DNA of 64,000 nt from Streptomyces sp. NBC_00249. GTDB lineage: Bacteria; Actinomycetota; Actinomycetes; Streptomycetales; Streptomycetaceae. Both the position numbers and the translations under genes were made by a program. The number at the start of each line of letters is the position of its first letter. Within the stretch, counting starts at the first letter, position 1. Below the pieces are notes generated by a model, which did no database searches, was not told the DNA's origin, and saw only the letters and a program-made list of their open reading frames with translations. The stretch is from NCBI RefSeq assembly GCF_026342355.1, contig NZ_JAPEMV010000003.1, positions 806,001 to 870,000 on the forward strand. The letters run 5' to 3'. Shown here piece by piece: positions 25,409-32,347 of this stretch.

Positions 25409-27258
25409 GCTGCCAGCACCTCCGCGCAGGCCGCACGGACCCAGTCGTACCAAGCGGTCACGTTGGCCGCACGCTCGATGCTGTGGCCTTCGTCGGGAAG
25501 CAGCATGAGCCGTACGTCGACCTTCCTGGTGTCCAGGGCCCGGTACATGGCCCGGGCCTCGCCGACCGGGACGTGCTGGTCCGCGCAGCCGTGCGAGAGC
25601 AACACGGTGACTCCCGGATCAATGCCGTCCAGTGCGAGGCTCTCCCTGCGGTACGCCCCGGACTCCTCGACCGGCCCGTACTCCCGAAGCCAGTGCCAGT
25701 GCAGGTCGCTGGCGCGGGCCACGGCGGCGAAGTCCGACCAGCCGGCGTGACTGGCGACGAGCCGGATCTCGGGCAACCGGGTGGCCAGGGCCAGGGCGAG
25801 GTAGCCGCCGAAGCTGCCGCCCATCGCGGCGACGCGCCGTGCGTCCAGGTCAGGTCGCCGGAGCGCCGCGCGGACCTGTTCGGCGGCGACCGAGGCCACC
25901 TCGGAACTCCACCGTCCCCAGCCCCGCTCGACCGTCTCCTGGCCGTACCCCATGGACAGAGGAGGATCAGGCATCAGCACGGCGTGGCCCTCCGCGACGA
26001 ACGGCCACGGATTCCACCGCCACGACCAGTCGATCCAGCTCAACAAGGGGCCGCCATGGCACCAGACGAGTACCGGCAGCGGCTCGGCCGGTTCGTCGGC
26101 GGGCAGGCACAGCCAGCTGTGCCACACCGTGCCGTCCTCGGCGCGATGGCTGAGTCGTTCCATGCGTCCGGCCGGCCGGGCGGCGGCCGCCGGGGTCAGC
26201 AGGGTGCGCGCGGAGGGTCCGACCAGGTCCACGGAGACCACTTCGGGGGGCAGGTCCACCCGGGACTGTACGACCAGTGCCTCGCCCGCGGTGACGGTGA
26301 CGGACCCCACGGATCCGGACAGCTCGACGGGCTCGGGACGGTCGCCCTCCGGCAGCACCGTGTACAGACGCCGCCGGCCGTGGTCCTCGCCGACGCAGAG
26401 CAGGGTGTGCCCGGACCAAGCCCTCGGCTGGAGCCAGTGCGGGTGACGGGCGGCGGGCCGCAACAGCCGGGAGCCGTCCGACGCCACCAGCACCACGCCC
26501 TGGCGCGGTCCGAGCCCCGGGGCGGCCACCCGCTCCGCCGTGCAGGCGAACCAGGAACCGTCCGGGGACGGCACGGCGTCCCGCAGATCCTCGTCCGGCC
26601 ATACCGGCTGCGCGGCGGCCGGGTCCGCCACGGGGATGAGCAGCAGGCCGTGACGGCGGTGGCCGCCGGGCAGGAAGCGGACCACGCCGGCCGCGCACCG
26701 GCTGCCGTCCGGGGTCAGTGACAACAGTCCAGTGAGCCGTTCGTTCGGAGCCAGCGTGACGTCGAGTGGTTCCGGCACCCCGGATTCGAGGGATGTCAGG
26801 AGCAGGCCGAGCACCTCACCGGCGGCCTGGTAGCCGGAGCGCGGCCAGAGGTCGCCGTCCAGGAGGACGGCGGTTCGGTGTGGATCGGCCCGGTCGACGG
26901 GCACCCAGGCCGCCGCGACGACCACGGAGCCGCCGGCGGAGTAGGACACCACGTCGCGGCCCGGACTCAGCACGAGTTCCGTCTCGGCGCCGGGCCGGTG
27001 CCGGCGCAGGCTCCGGCCGTTGCCCGCTTTGGTGTCGGAGAGGAACAGATAGCCGTCGTCGAGCACGGTCACCGCGGAGGCCCCGGCGTAGGCGTGTGCC
27101 AGGGTGAGGTCGCCGTCCGGCCCAGGGGCGTAGCCGAGGACGAACGGCACCGGATACGGCCGGTCGGGTCGGGTCATCCTGGCCTCCAGCACCAGGCCGT
27201 CCCCGAGCCGGTGCGCGGTCTCCGCGCGGACCTGGCCGAGCAAGACGTCCGGTCTCAT
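25405..27258 (-). CDS. S9 prolyl-oligopeptidase-type serine protease
   Basis: 617 residues: an N-terminal beta-propeller (1 to about 360) and a C-terminal alpha/beta hydrolase. The triad is complete: Ser482 in GGSFGGYL, Asp560 in GCADQHVP and His592 in DEGHSIE. S9 enzymes cleave short peptides, often after proline, inside the propeller cavity. There is no signal peptide. Its start overlaps a JmjC-like gene and its stop overlaps ycaO, so it is part of the maturation operon. The precursor peptide contains one proline, nine residues from the C terminus, which makes leader removal by this enzyme an attractive hypothesis. Confidence 0.88.
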   Translation of the reverse strand: MRPDVLLGQVRAETAHRLGDGLVLEARMTRPDRPYPVPFVLGYAPGPDGDLTLAHAYAGASAVTVLDDGYLFLSDTKAGNGRSLRRHRPGAETELVLSPGRDVVSYSAGGSVVVAAAWVPVDRADPHRTAVLLDGDLWPRSGYQAAGEVLGLLLTSLESGVPEPLDVTLAPNERLTGLLSLTPDGSRCAAGVVRFLPGGHRRHGLLLIPVADPAAAQPVWPDEDLRDAVPSPDGSWFACTAERVAAPGLGPRQGVVLVASDGSRLLRPAARHPHWLQPRAWSGHTLLCVGEDHGRRRLYTVLPEGDRPEPVELSGSVGSVTVTAGEALVVQSRVDLPPEVVSVDLVGPSARTLLTPAAAARPAGRMERLSHRAEDGTVWHSWLCLPADEPAEPLPVLVWCHGGPLLSWIDWSWRWNPWPFVAEGHAVLMPDPPLSMGYGQETVERGWGRWSSEVASVAAEQVRAALRRPDLDARRVAAMGGSFGGYLALALATRLPEIRLVASHAGWSDFAAVARASDLHWHWLREYGPVEESGAYRRESLALDGIDPGVTVLLSHGCADQHVPVGEARAMYRALDTRKVDVRLMLLPDEGHSIERAANVTAWYDWVRAACAEVLAA

Positions 27259-28070
27259 GTCTGGCCGCCGCGGCGCGGGCCGACCGCGGCCCGGTCCACC
27301 AGCGCTGCGGGGTCGAGGTCGGCCAGTGCCTTGCCCAGTTCCGTACGCAGCCAAGCGGTCTTCTGAGCCGGAGTGAGGAAGTGGTGGGTCCCGGCGATCT
27401 CGGTGGCCGCCGGGCCGTCGAGGAACTCGGCGATGATCAGGCCGGCCAGCTCCGAACCGGTCGGCTCTTCGATGGTCACGGTGAGGTGGAACGATCCGTC
27501 CGGGCCGGCCTCGCAGCCGGTGTCCTGTCCACCGGGCAGGTACAGCACATCGCCGGGAACGAGTTCGATCGCCGGGCCGGAGGCCGGCGTCCAGTGCGAC
27601 TCGCCGTCGAGCTGGAAGTGCAGTGCGTGCTGATCCGTGGTGTGCTCCGAAGACGCGCTCGCGCCGGGCGGAGTCAGGAAGACCGCCGACCGCGCCCCGC
27701 CCCGCAGGTCCGCCCGCAACGCGTCCAGCAGGCCGCGGATGCCGACGTGCCAGTCCTCGGGCTGGTTGAGGGTGATCACCCGCCCCGACGCGTACTTCGC
27801 GCGCACCGCATCCGGATCGGCGTAGGCGGGCAATGCCCGGCCCAACACCTCGCGGGTCGTGGTGATGCCCTGCGCGGTCGCGCCGCCGCCGACCTCGCGG
27901 AGCATGCTGAAGTACGGTGCGACCAGCAGCCCGCACTCGACCATCTCCCAGGCTGCGGCCCGTGCGAGCAGGTCCGGCCCGGCCTCGTACCGGAAGACTT
28001 CCGGCCGCCGCGCCCATGTCTCGGCGGCGAAGGAGTCGACATCTCCGACGATGTCGGCCAGTAGCGTCAT
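27255..28070 (-). CDS. JmjC/cupin_4-like protein C, iron ligands missing
   Basis: 271 residues, start overlapping the stop of the next JmjC gene upstream. It aligns by eye with JmjC protein B over its full length (LLVAPYFSMLREVG vs LLRWPYFTLMREG; QPEDWHVGIRGLL vs QLEDWHLPIRTLM; VPGDVLYLP in both). At the HxD position it reads HTTDQH, with threonine where the aspartate should be, and the distal histidine segment reads GGQDTGCE instead of GFPHVA. Unless other residues bind metal it is not an oxygenase; it may bind the precursor leader or form a heterodimer with a catalytic paralogue. Confidence 0.85.
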   Translation of the reverse strand: MTLLADIVGDVDSFAAETWARRPEVFRYEAGPDLLARAAAWEMVECGLLVAPYFSMLREVGGGATAQGITTTREVLGRALPAYADPDAVRAKYASGRVITLNQPEDWHVGIRGLLDALRADLRGGARSAVFLTPPGASASSEHTTDQHALHFQLDGESHWTPASGPAIELVPGDVLYLPGGQDTGCEAGPDGSFHLTVTIEEPTGSELAGLIIAEFLDGPAATEIAGTHHFLTPAQKTAWLRTELGKALADLDPAALVDRAAVGPRRGGQT

Positions 28071-28915
28071 CGGATCGTCCTGTTCCGCATGCGTTCGACG
28101 GCCGTGCCGACAAGGGCGTCCGGGTCGGCCGAGTCCAGGTGGTTCAGCAGCGCCTTCGCCACGGCCGCCGCCCGGTCCTCCAGGGGCAGGGCAGGGTCGA
28201 CCCTCGGCTGTTCGAAGGTCGCCATCAGGGCCCCGGCCAGGTCCCGTGGGGTCGGCTCGGTGATGGTGAAGGTCAGATGCAGGGAAGTGCCGCCCCGGGC
28301 GGTGGCCACGTGAGGGAAGCCGTGGGGCAGGTACAGGACGTCGCCGGGTTCCATCACGAAGGTGTGCGAGCGGCTGTCGGCGTCCACGTTCAGCCCCGGA
28401 CGCGCGTCGATCTGGTCGGGGGCGTCGTAGATCGTCCACTCCTTGGCACCGGCGAGCTGGAGCGCCAGCACGTGCGAGCCGTCCCGGTGGGGGAGCATCC
28501 CGGTGTTGTCACAGGGGGTGTAGAAGACGTAGGCCTTGAGTTCGGCGGCGATCCGCGCCTCCAGGGCGCGCATCAGGGTGCGGATCGGAAGGTGCCAGTC
28601 TTCGAGCTGGCTGAACTTCATGGTGGCGCCGGCGGCGAGGTGCGACCGGACCTTTTCCGGATCGGCGAACGATCCGACGCGTTGGCCGAGCACGTTCCGC
28701 GATCGGGTGAAGTCACCGATCGCGGGCTGGTTGCCCTCGCGCATCAGGGTGAAATAGGGCCAGCGCAGGAGGCCGGCGTCGAGCTGGGCCTGGATGGCGT
28801 GCTCGTCGATCAGGCCGTCCGGCGGGGCCGCCTTGGGGAACAAGCCGAACTTCTTGTTCCAGTAAGTGCCCAACAGGTCCACGTCGTCGATCAGTCGGAC
28901 CAGCGGATGTTCCAT
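28067..28915 (-). CDS. JmjC/cupin_4 2-oxoglutarate-Fe(II) oxygenase B
   Basis: 282 residues from the ATG 13 bases after AGAGGGA. The iron triad is intact: His143 and Asp145 in LPHRDGSH, and distal His202 in HGFPHVA. It is shorter than protein A and close to protein C, so B and C probably arose by duplication. It is the first modification gene after the precursor, separated from it by a UUCG hairpin. Expected activity: 2-oxoglutarate and O2-dependent hydroxylation of a side chain, for example one of the two core asparagines. Confidence 0.88.
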   Translation of the reverse strand: MEHPLVRLIDDVDLLGTYWNKKFGLFPKAAPPDGLIDEHAIQAQLDAGLLRWPYFTLMREGNQPAIGDFTRSRNVLGQRVGSFADPEKVRSHLAAGATMKFSQLEDWHLPIRTLMRALEARIAAELKAYVFYTPCDNTGMLPHRDGSHVLALQLAGAKEWTIYDAPDQIDARPGLNVDADSRSHTFVMEPGDVLYLPHGFPHVATARGGTSLHLTFTITEPTPRDLAGALMATFEQPRVDPALPLEDRAAAVAKALLNHLDSADPDALVGTAVERMRNRTIR

Positions 28916-28953
28916 GACCACAGCCGTCCCTCTTGGTCGGATCCGGACCAACT

Positions 28954-28978
28954 CTGGGACCGCCGAAGCGGTTCCCAG
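28954..28978 (-). promoter_or_regulatory. UUCG-capped hairpin between precursor and enzymes
   Basis: Reading the - strand, CTGGGAACCGC, loop TTCG, then GCGGTCCCAG: a 10-bp stem with one bulged A and a C(UUCG)G tetraloop. It lies 27-51 bases after the precursor stop. No T-run follows. It may be a partial terminator or 3'-end stabiliser giving more precursor than enzyme mRNA. Confidence 0.65.
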
Positions 28979-29004
28979 AATTGGCTCACCGAAGTCCTGT
29001 GTGC

Positions 29005-29130
29005 TTAGGCCTCGTTGATGTTCTCGATCACCATGGGGCGGGAGTGGTCCGAGAGCTCGTCGATCTCCGCGTTCGCTTCCGCGATGAGCAGCTCGGCCTC
29101 GGTCGCCCGGAGCTTGTCGTCAAAAGACAT
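29005..29130 (-). CDS. Candidate RiPP precursor peptide (41 aa)
   Basis: Starts at an ATG five bases after AAGGAG, the best ribosome binding site in this region. The 41 residues begin MSFDDKLRATEAELL and the helical, acidic leader continues IAEANAEIDELSD. Then comes HSRP and a nine-residue end, MVIENINEA. The only proline is residue 32. There is no Cys, and Ser or Thr occur only upstream of the proline, so lanthionine or azoline chemistry in the tail is excluded; backbone thioamidation, Asn/Glu hydroxylation and methylation are possible. Position in the operon between the transketolases and the modifying enzymes supports a substrate role. I know no close relative. Confidence 0.75.
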   Translation of the reverse strand: MSFDDKLRATEAELLIAEANAEIDELSDHSRPMVIENINEA

Positions 29131-29182
29131 GCCGACTCCTTCTGGTTTGAGATGGTTCCAGCGCGTTTGCACCGGATGAAGC

Positions 29183-29199
29183 ATCGACGGTACGTCGAT
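29183..29199. promoter_or_regulatory. Perfect inverted repeat upstream of precursor
   Basis: ATCGACG-GTA-CGTCGAT, 7-bp arms and 3-base centre, 53 bases upstream of the precursor start and inside the 102-bp gap after the transketolase genes. Candidate operator for an internal promoter driving the precursor, or a leader hairpin. Confidence 0.5.
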
Positions 29200-29232
29200 C
29201 TGGATCATTCCGATAGGGCATCTGCCCGCCAA

Positions 29233-30141
29233 CTAATGCATATATCCAAGGAATTGGGCCATGGTGTGGCGCAAACCCGCCGCCCCGAGACCGTGTGCGA
29301 TCGCGTGCTGACGTGGAGTGCCGTAGTGGCGCAACTCGTCCAGGCCCACGCCGAGGGACAGCGTTCGATGAGCCCGGTCGGGCAGGGCGCGGGCGACTTC
29401 GGCGGCGGAGGTGCCCGCGAGATAGGGCTCGACGAGCACGACGTTGGCCTCCGACTGGTCGGCCACCGCGGCCCGCAGCGCCGCCGCGTCGAAGGGCCGG
29501 ACGGTCGACGCGTACAGCACGGTCACGTCCAGCGGCCCGGTCGCCTCCAGTACGGCGTCGGCCAGCGGCCCGACCGCGATCACGGTGCCCCGCCCGCCCT
29601 CGCGCAGCACCCGGAACCCGTTCCCGTCCGGGTGGTAGGCGTTCTCGTTGGCCTGGTTGGACAGGCGGATGTAGACCAGTCCGCTCCCGGCCGCGGCCCG
29701 GCGCAGCTGTGCCTCCACCTCGTCGGGATGACCCGGAACGTGGATCGTCCAATCGGGCAGGGTGGCCAGCAGCGCCACGTCACCGGGGGACTGGTGGGTC
29801 CGCCCACCGCTGGCGATGTCGTAGGACCCGCCCGCGCTGACCAGCACCGCGCCCACGTCCTGGTGGTTCAGGTCGAGTTTGATCTGCTCGAACGGCCGCT
29901 CGATGAGGAACGGCGCGAAGCTGTGCGCGATGGGTCGCAACCCGGCAAGGGCCAGGCCGCCGGACACGCTGATCAGCAACTGTTCGCGGATGCCCAGATT
30001 GATCACCCGATCCGGATGCTCGCCGGAGGCCCGGCCGAACATCTTGGCGCTCAGGTCGGCTGTGACCAGCGCGAGGTTCTCGTGTTCGGCGAGCAGTTCG
30101 GTCGTGACCTCGACGAACCGCTCTCGCATCTGCCCGGCCAT
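29233..30141 (-). CDS. Transketolase C-terminal half (pyrimidine-binding and C domains)
   Basis: 302 residues. The TPP pyrimidine-binding domain is seen in FVEVTTELLAEHENLALVTADL, RVINLGIREQLLISVSGGLA (catalytic Glu in the GIREQ segment) and FAPFLIERPFEQIKLDL. The transketolase C domain follows (VIAVGPLADAVLEA, VLYASTVRPFD). It is the partner of the 227-residue N-terminal half encoded 24 bases upstream. Split transketolases occur in natural product clusters and in some archaea. The pair should transfer or condense a two-carbon ketol unit using thiamine diphosphate; the acceptor in this cluster is unknown. Confidence 0.9.
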   Translation of the reverse strand: MAGQMRERFVEVTTELLAEHENLALVTADLSAKMFGRASGEHPDRVINLGIREQLLISVSGGLALAGLRPIAHSFAPFLIERPFEQIKLDLNHQDVGAVLVSAGGSYDIASGGRTHQSPGDVALLATLPDWTIHVPGHPDEVEAQLRRAAAGSGLVYIRLSNQANENAYHPDGNGFRVLREGGRGTVIAVGPLADAVLEATGPLDVTVLYASTVRPFDAAALRAAVADQSEANVVLVEPYLAGTSAAEVARALPDRAHRTLSLGVGLDELRHYGTPRQHAIAHGLGAAGLRHTMAQFLGYMH

Positions 30142-30165
30142 GGCTTCTCCTCCTCGGTTGTGCGG

Positions 30166-30849
30166 TCAGTGGCTGGGGGTGTACTCGACCTCGGCCACCA
30201 CCACAGAGGGGCGACCCGGATGAGGTGCGGTGAACGCCGCTTCGAGTGCGGTGTGGCAGCGCCCGTCGACCCGCGCCGTCGCCCAGCCCTCCACGGCGAA
30301 GCGGGTCTCCAGTCCGCCGGGCCAGCCCTGGGTCGCGTTGCCGTTGTCGATCACGACGACGTTGAGCTGCTCGAGCCGGCTCCGGCCGGCGTAGGCGATC
30401 GCCTCGTGGTTGGAGCCCTCGTCGAGTTCGCCGTCGCCGAGCAGTACCCACAGCCGAGGTGACGTCAGGCCGCGCGCCCGCAGGCCCAGCACGGTGCCCA
30501 CGGCCAACGGGAGACCGTGGCCGAGAGACCCGCTGGAGATCTCCACCCCCGGTATGAGCAGCCGGTCCGGGTGGTGGCCGAGCGATGCGTGGTAGGTGCC
30601 GAACCGGTCGAACTCGGCCGGATCGAGGAAGCCCTTCGCGGCCAGCACCGCGTAATAGGCCATGGGACCGTGCCCCTTCGACAGGTAGAACCGGTCGCGG
30701 TCGTCCGCCATGTCGGGCCCGACCCGCAGCACCCGGTCGTAGAGAACCCAGAGCACATCCAGGGTGGAAGACGCCGCCTCGGCGTGCTTCTCGTCCCCGG
30801 TCATCGAAGCCATCAAGCGGTACAGGTCGTCGTAGACCAGCCCTGTCAT
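30166..30849 (-). CDS. Transketolase N-terminal half (TPP pyrophosphate domain)
   Basis: 227 residues from the ATG preceded by AGGTGG. The thiamine diphosphate motif GDGELDEGSNHEA begins near residue 139 and ends in VVIDNGN about 30 residues on. RFYLSKGHGPMAYYAVL and GSLGHGLPLAVGTVLG are typical transketolase active-site segments. It is the first gene of the long - strand operon, so its promoter probably lies in the divergent gap at 30850-30990. An isolated housekeeping transketolase would be one polypeptide of about 690 residues. Confidence 0.9.
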   Translation of the reverse strand: MTGLVYDDLYRLMASMTGDEKHAEAASSTLDVLWVLYDRVLRVGPDMADDRDRFYLSKGHGPMAYYAVLAAKGFLDPAEFDRFGTYHASLGHHPDRLLIPGVEISSGSLGHGLPLAVGTVLGLRARGLTSPRLWVLLGDGELDEGSNHEAIAYAGRSRLEQLNVVVIDNGNATQGWPGGLETRFAVEGWATARVDGRCHTALEAAFTAPHPGRPSVVVAEVEYTPSH

Positions 30850-30914
30850 CACACCACCTACTTCCCCAACTCCGGTCAGAGGCGCGAACATACACGACCG
30901 TCGATCTTCACCGG

Positions 30915-30937
30915 CCGTCACTCACGGACCGTGACGG
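30915..30937. promoter_or_regulatory. Nested palindrome in divergent promoter
   Basis: CCGTCAC and GTGACGG form perfect 7-bp arms around nine bases; nested within is TCACGG-A-CCGTGA, a perfect 13-bp palindrome. It sits between the transketolase/precursor operon and the exporter operon, so one regulator could control both. No regulator gene is visible in the cluster. Confidence 0.6.
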
Positions 30938-30990
30938 GAGGGCTCGGGGCCACTGCCGTGTCGACGATCATTGGTCTAGGGTGGGCGGCC

Positions 30991-31098
30991 ATGAGGCATT
31001 GGTGGGTGTACGACGAACGAATACCGCCGGGGGAGACGACGCGGGTGTTCGAGAGGCTGATTCGGCAGGGGAAGGTTCCCGGGGGGCGGACGGCGTGA
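30991..31098 (+). CDS. Small ORF coupled to exporter (35 aa)
   Basis: The ATG begins MRHWWVYDERIPPGE and the frame ends in LIRQGKVPGGRTA; the stop overlaps the GTG of the exporter (GTGA). The peptide is rich in charged and aromatic residues and protein-like. The ribosome binding site is weak (GGGTGG). It could be a real small protein, a leader ORF that couples exporter translation, or an upstream part of the exporter reading in another frame. Confidence 0.45.
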   Translation: MRHWWVYDERIPPGETTRVFERLIRQGKVPGGRTA

Positions 31099-32315
31099 TC
31101 ACCTCCTTCGTTCGTGGCAACTACGCCTCGCTGCGCGGCCCGGCCGCCCCCCTGGCGGTGCTGCACCTGCTCGACAGCATCGGCAACGGCCTGTTCCTGG
31201 CCAGTTCGACCGTCTACTTCGTCGTGGTCGCCGGGTTGCCCACCGCTCAGGTCGGGATCGGGCTGTCCGTGGCAGGGCTCACGGGATTCTTCTCCAGTGT
31301 CCTGATGGGGCGGGCAGCCGACAGGTTCGGTGCCCGGCGCATGCTGCTGATCAGCATGCTGGCCCTCGCCGGCGTCTACTGCATGTACCCGATGGTCGAC
31401 TCGGCGCCTACGTTCTTCGTGGTGGTGGCCCTGGTAGGCGCCCTCGAATGGGGCAGCGGTCCGCTGTTCCACACCTTGGTCATGGACCTGGTCCCGGAAT
31501 CCGACCGCGTCACCGCACGGGCCGCGCTCCGTTCGGTGTTCAACGTCGGCTTCTCCGCGGGCGCCCTCATCGCCGCGGGGCTGATCGGCATCGGCGGTGC
31601 GGCCATGCAGGCACTGCCGCTCGGCAACGCCCTGTCCTTCGTGCTTGCCGCACTGGTGGTCGTCAGGCTGCCGGTCACCAGCCCCGGGCCGCCACCCGAA
31701 CGCGCCTCACGGTTCAGGGCGCTGCGTGACGTCCCGTTCCTCGGTGTGATCGGCGTGTCGACCCTGCTCGCCCTCAACGGCACCGTGCTCGCGGTGGGTG
31801 TACCGCTGTGGATCCTCAGTGTCGACGGCGTACCGCGCAGCGTGATCCCGCTGGTGTTCATCCTGAACACCGTGCTGGTGGTCCTGTTGCAGGTCCGGGC
31901 CGCCCGAGGCTCGGACGACCTGGGCGGCGCTGTCGCCGCCGCCCGCCGATCCGGGCTGGTGAGCGCGGCGGCCTGCCTCGTCATGGTCCTCGGTGGTCTC
32001 ATCGGGTCCTGGGCGACCGTCGGCATCGCGGTGGTCGCCGTCCTGCTGATCACCGCCGGAGAGCTGTGGCAGTCCGCCGGCGCGTTCGGTATCGGCTACG
32101 GGCTGGCGCCTGACACCGCCCGGGGTGAGTACCTGGGCGCGTTCCACCTCAGGATGGTCGCGCAGGCCACACTCGGGCCGGCCGCGGTGGCCTGGTTCGC
32201 GACCGACCTCGCGCCCTACGGCTGGGCGATCGTGGCGACGGCGCTCCTCGCCGGGGCAGTGCTGATCGGCCCGGCGGTCCGCCGGGCCGAACGCGACCGG
32301 GCCACCGCCGTCTGA
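31095..32315 (+). CDS. MFS exporter of the RiPP-like cluster
   Basis: 406 residues from a GTG overlapping the small ORF; about 12 hydrophobic segments. The loop 2-3 motif is GRAADRFGARRM. It is homologous to the exporter at 6744-8021 (aligned blocks RSVFNVGF, FILNTVLVVLLQV and GELWQSA). Divergent from the peptide operon with a shared palindrome between them, it is the likely product exporter and immunity determinant. RiPP exporters are more often ABC transporters, so an MFS protein suggests a small mature product. Confidence 0.85.
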   Translation: MITSFVRGNYASLRGPAAPLAVLHLLDSIGNGLFLASSTVYFVVVAGLPTAQVGIGLSVAGLTGFFSSVLMGRAADRFGARRMLLISMLALAGVYCMYPMVDSAPTFFVVVALVGALEWGSGPLFHTLVMDLVPESDRVTARAALRSVFNVGFSAGALIAAGLIGIGGAAMQALPLGNALSFVLAALVVVRLPVTSPGPPPERASRFRALRDVPFLGVIGVSTLLALNGTVLAVGVPLWILSVDGVPRSVIPLVFILNTVLVVLLQVRAARGSDDLGGAVAAARRSGLVSAAACLVMVLGGLIGSWATVGIAVVAVLLITAGELWQSAGAFGIGYGLAPDTARGEYLGAFHLRMVAQATLGPAAVAWFATDLAPYGWAIVATALLAGAVLIGPAVRRAERDRATAV

Positions 32316-32347
32316 GCCTCCCCACACTCAAGGACAGGAGCTGTGCG

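Noticed and set aside
25405..28113. Extended protease frame of about 900 codons
   Set aside because: The extra N-terminal part is a shadow of the JmjC-like gene; the ATG at 27258 overlaps that gene's stop in the usual ATGA way.
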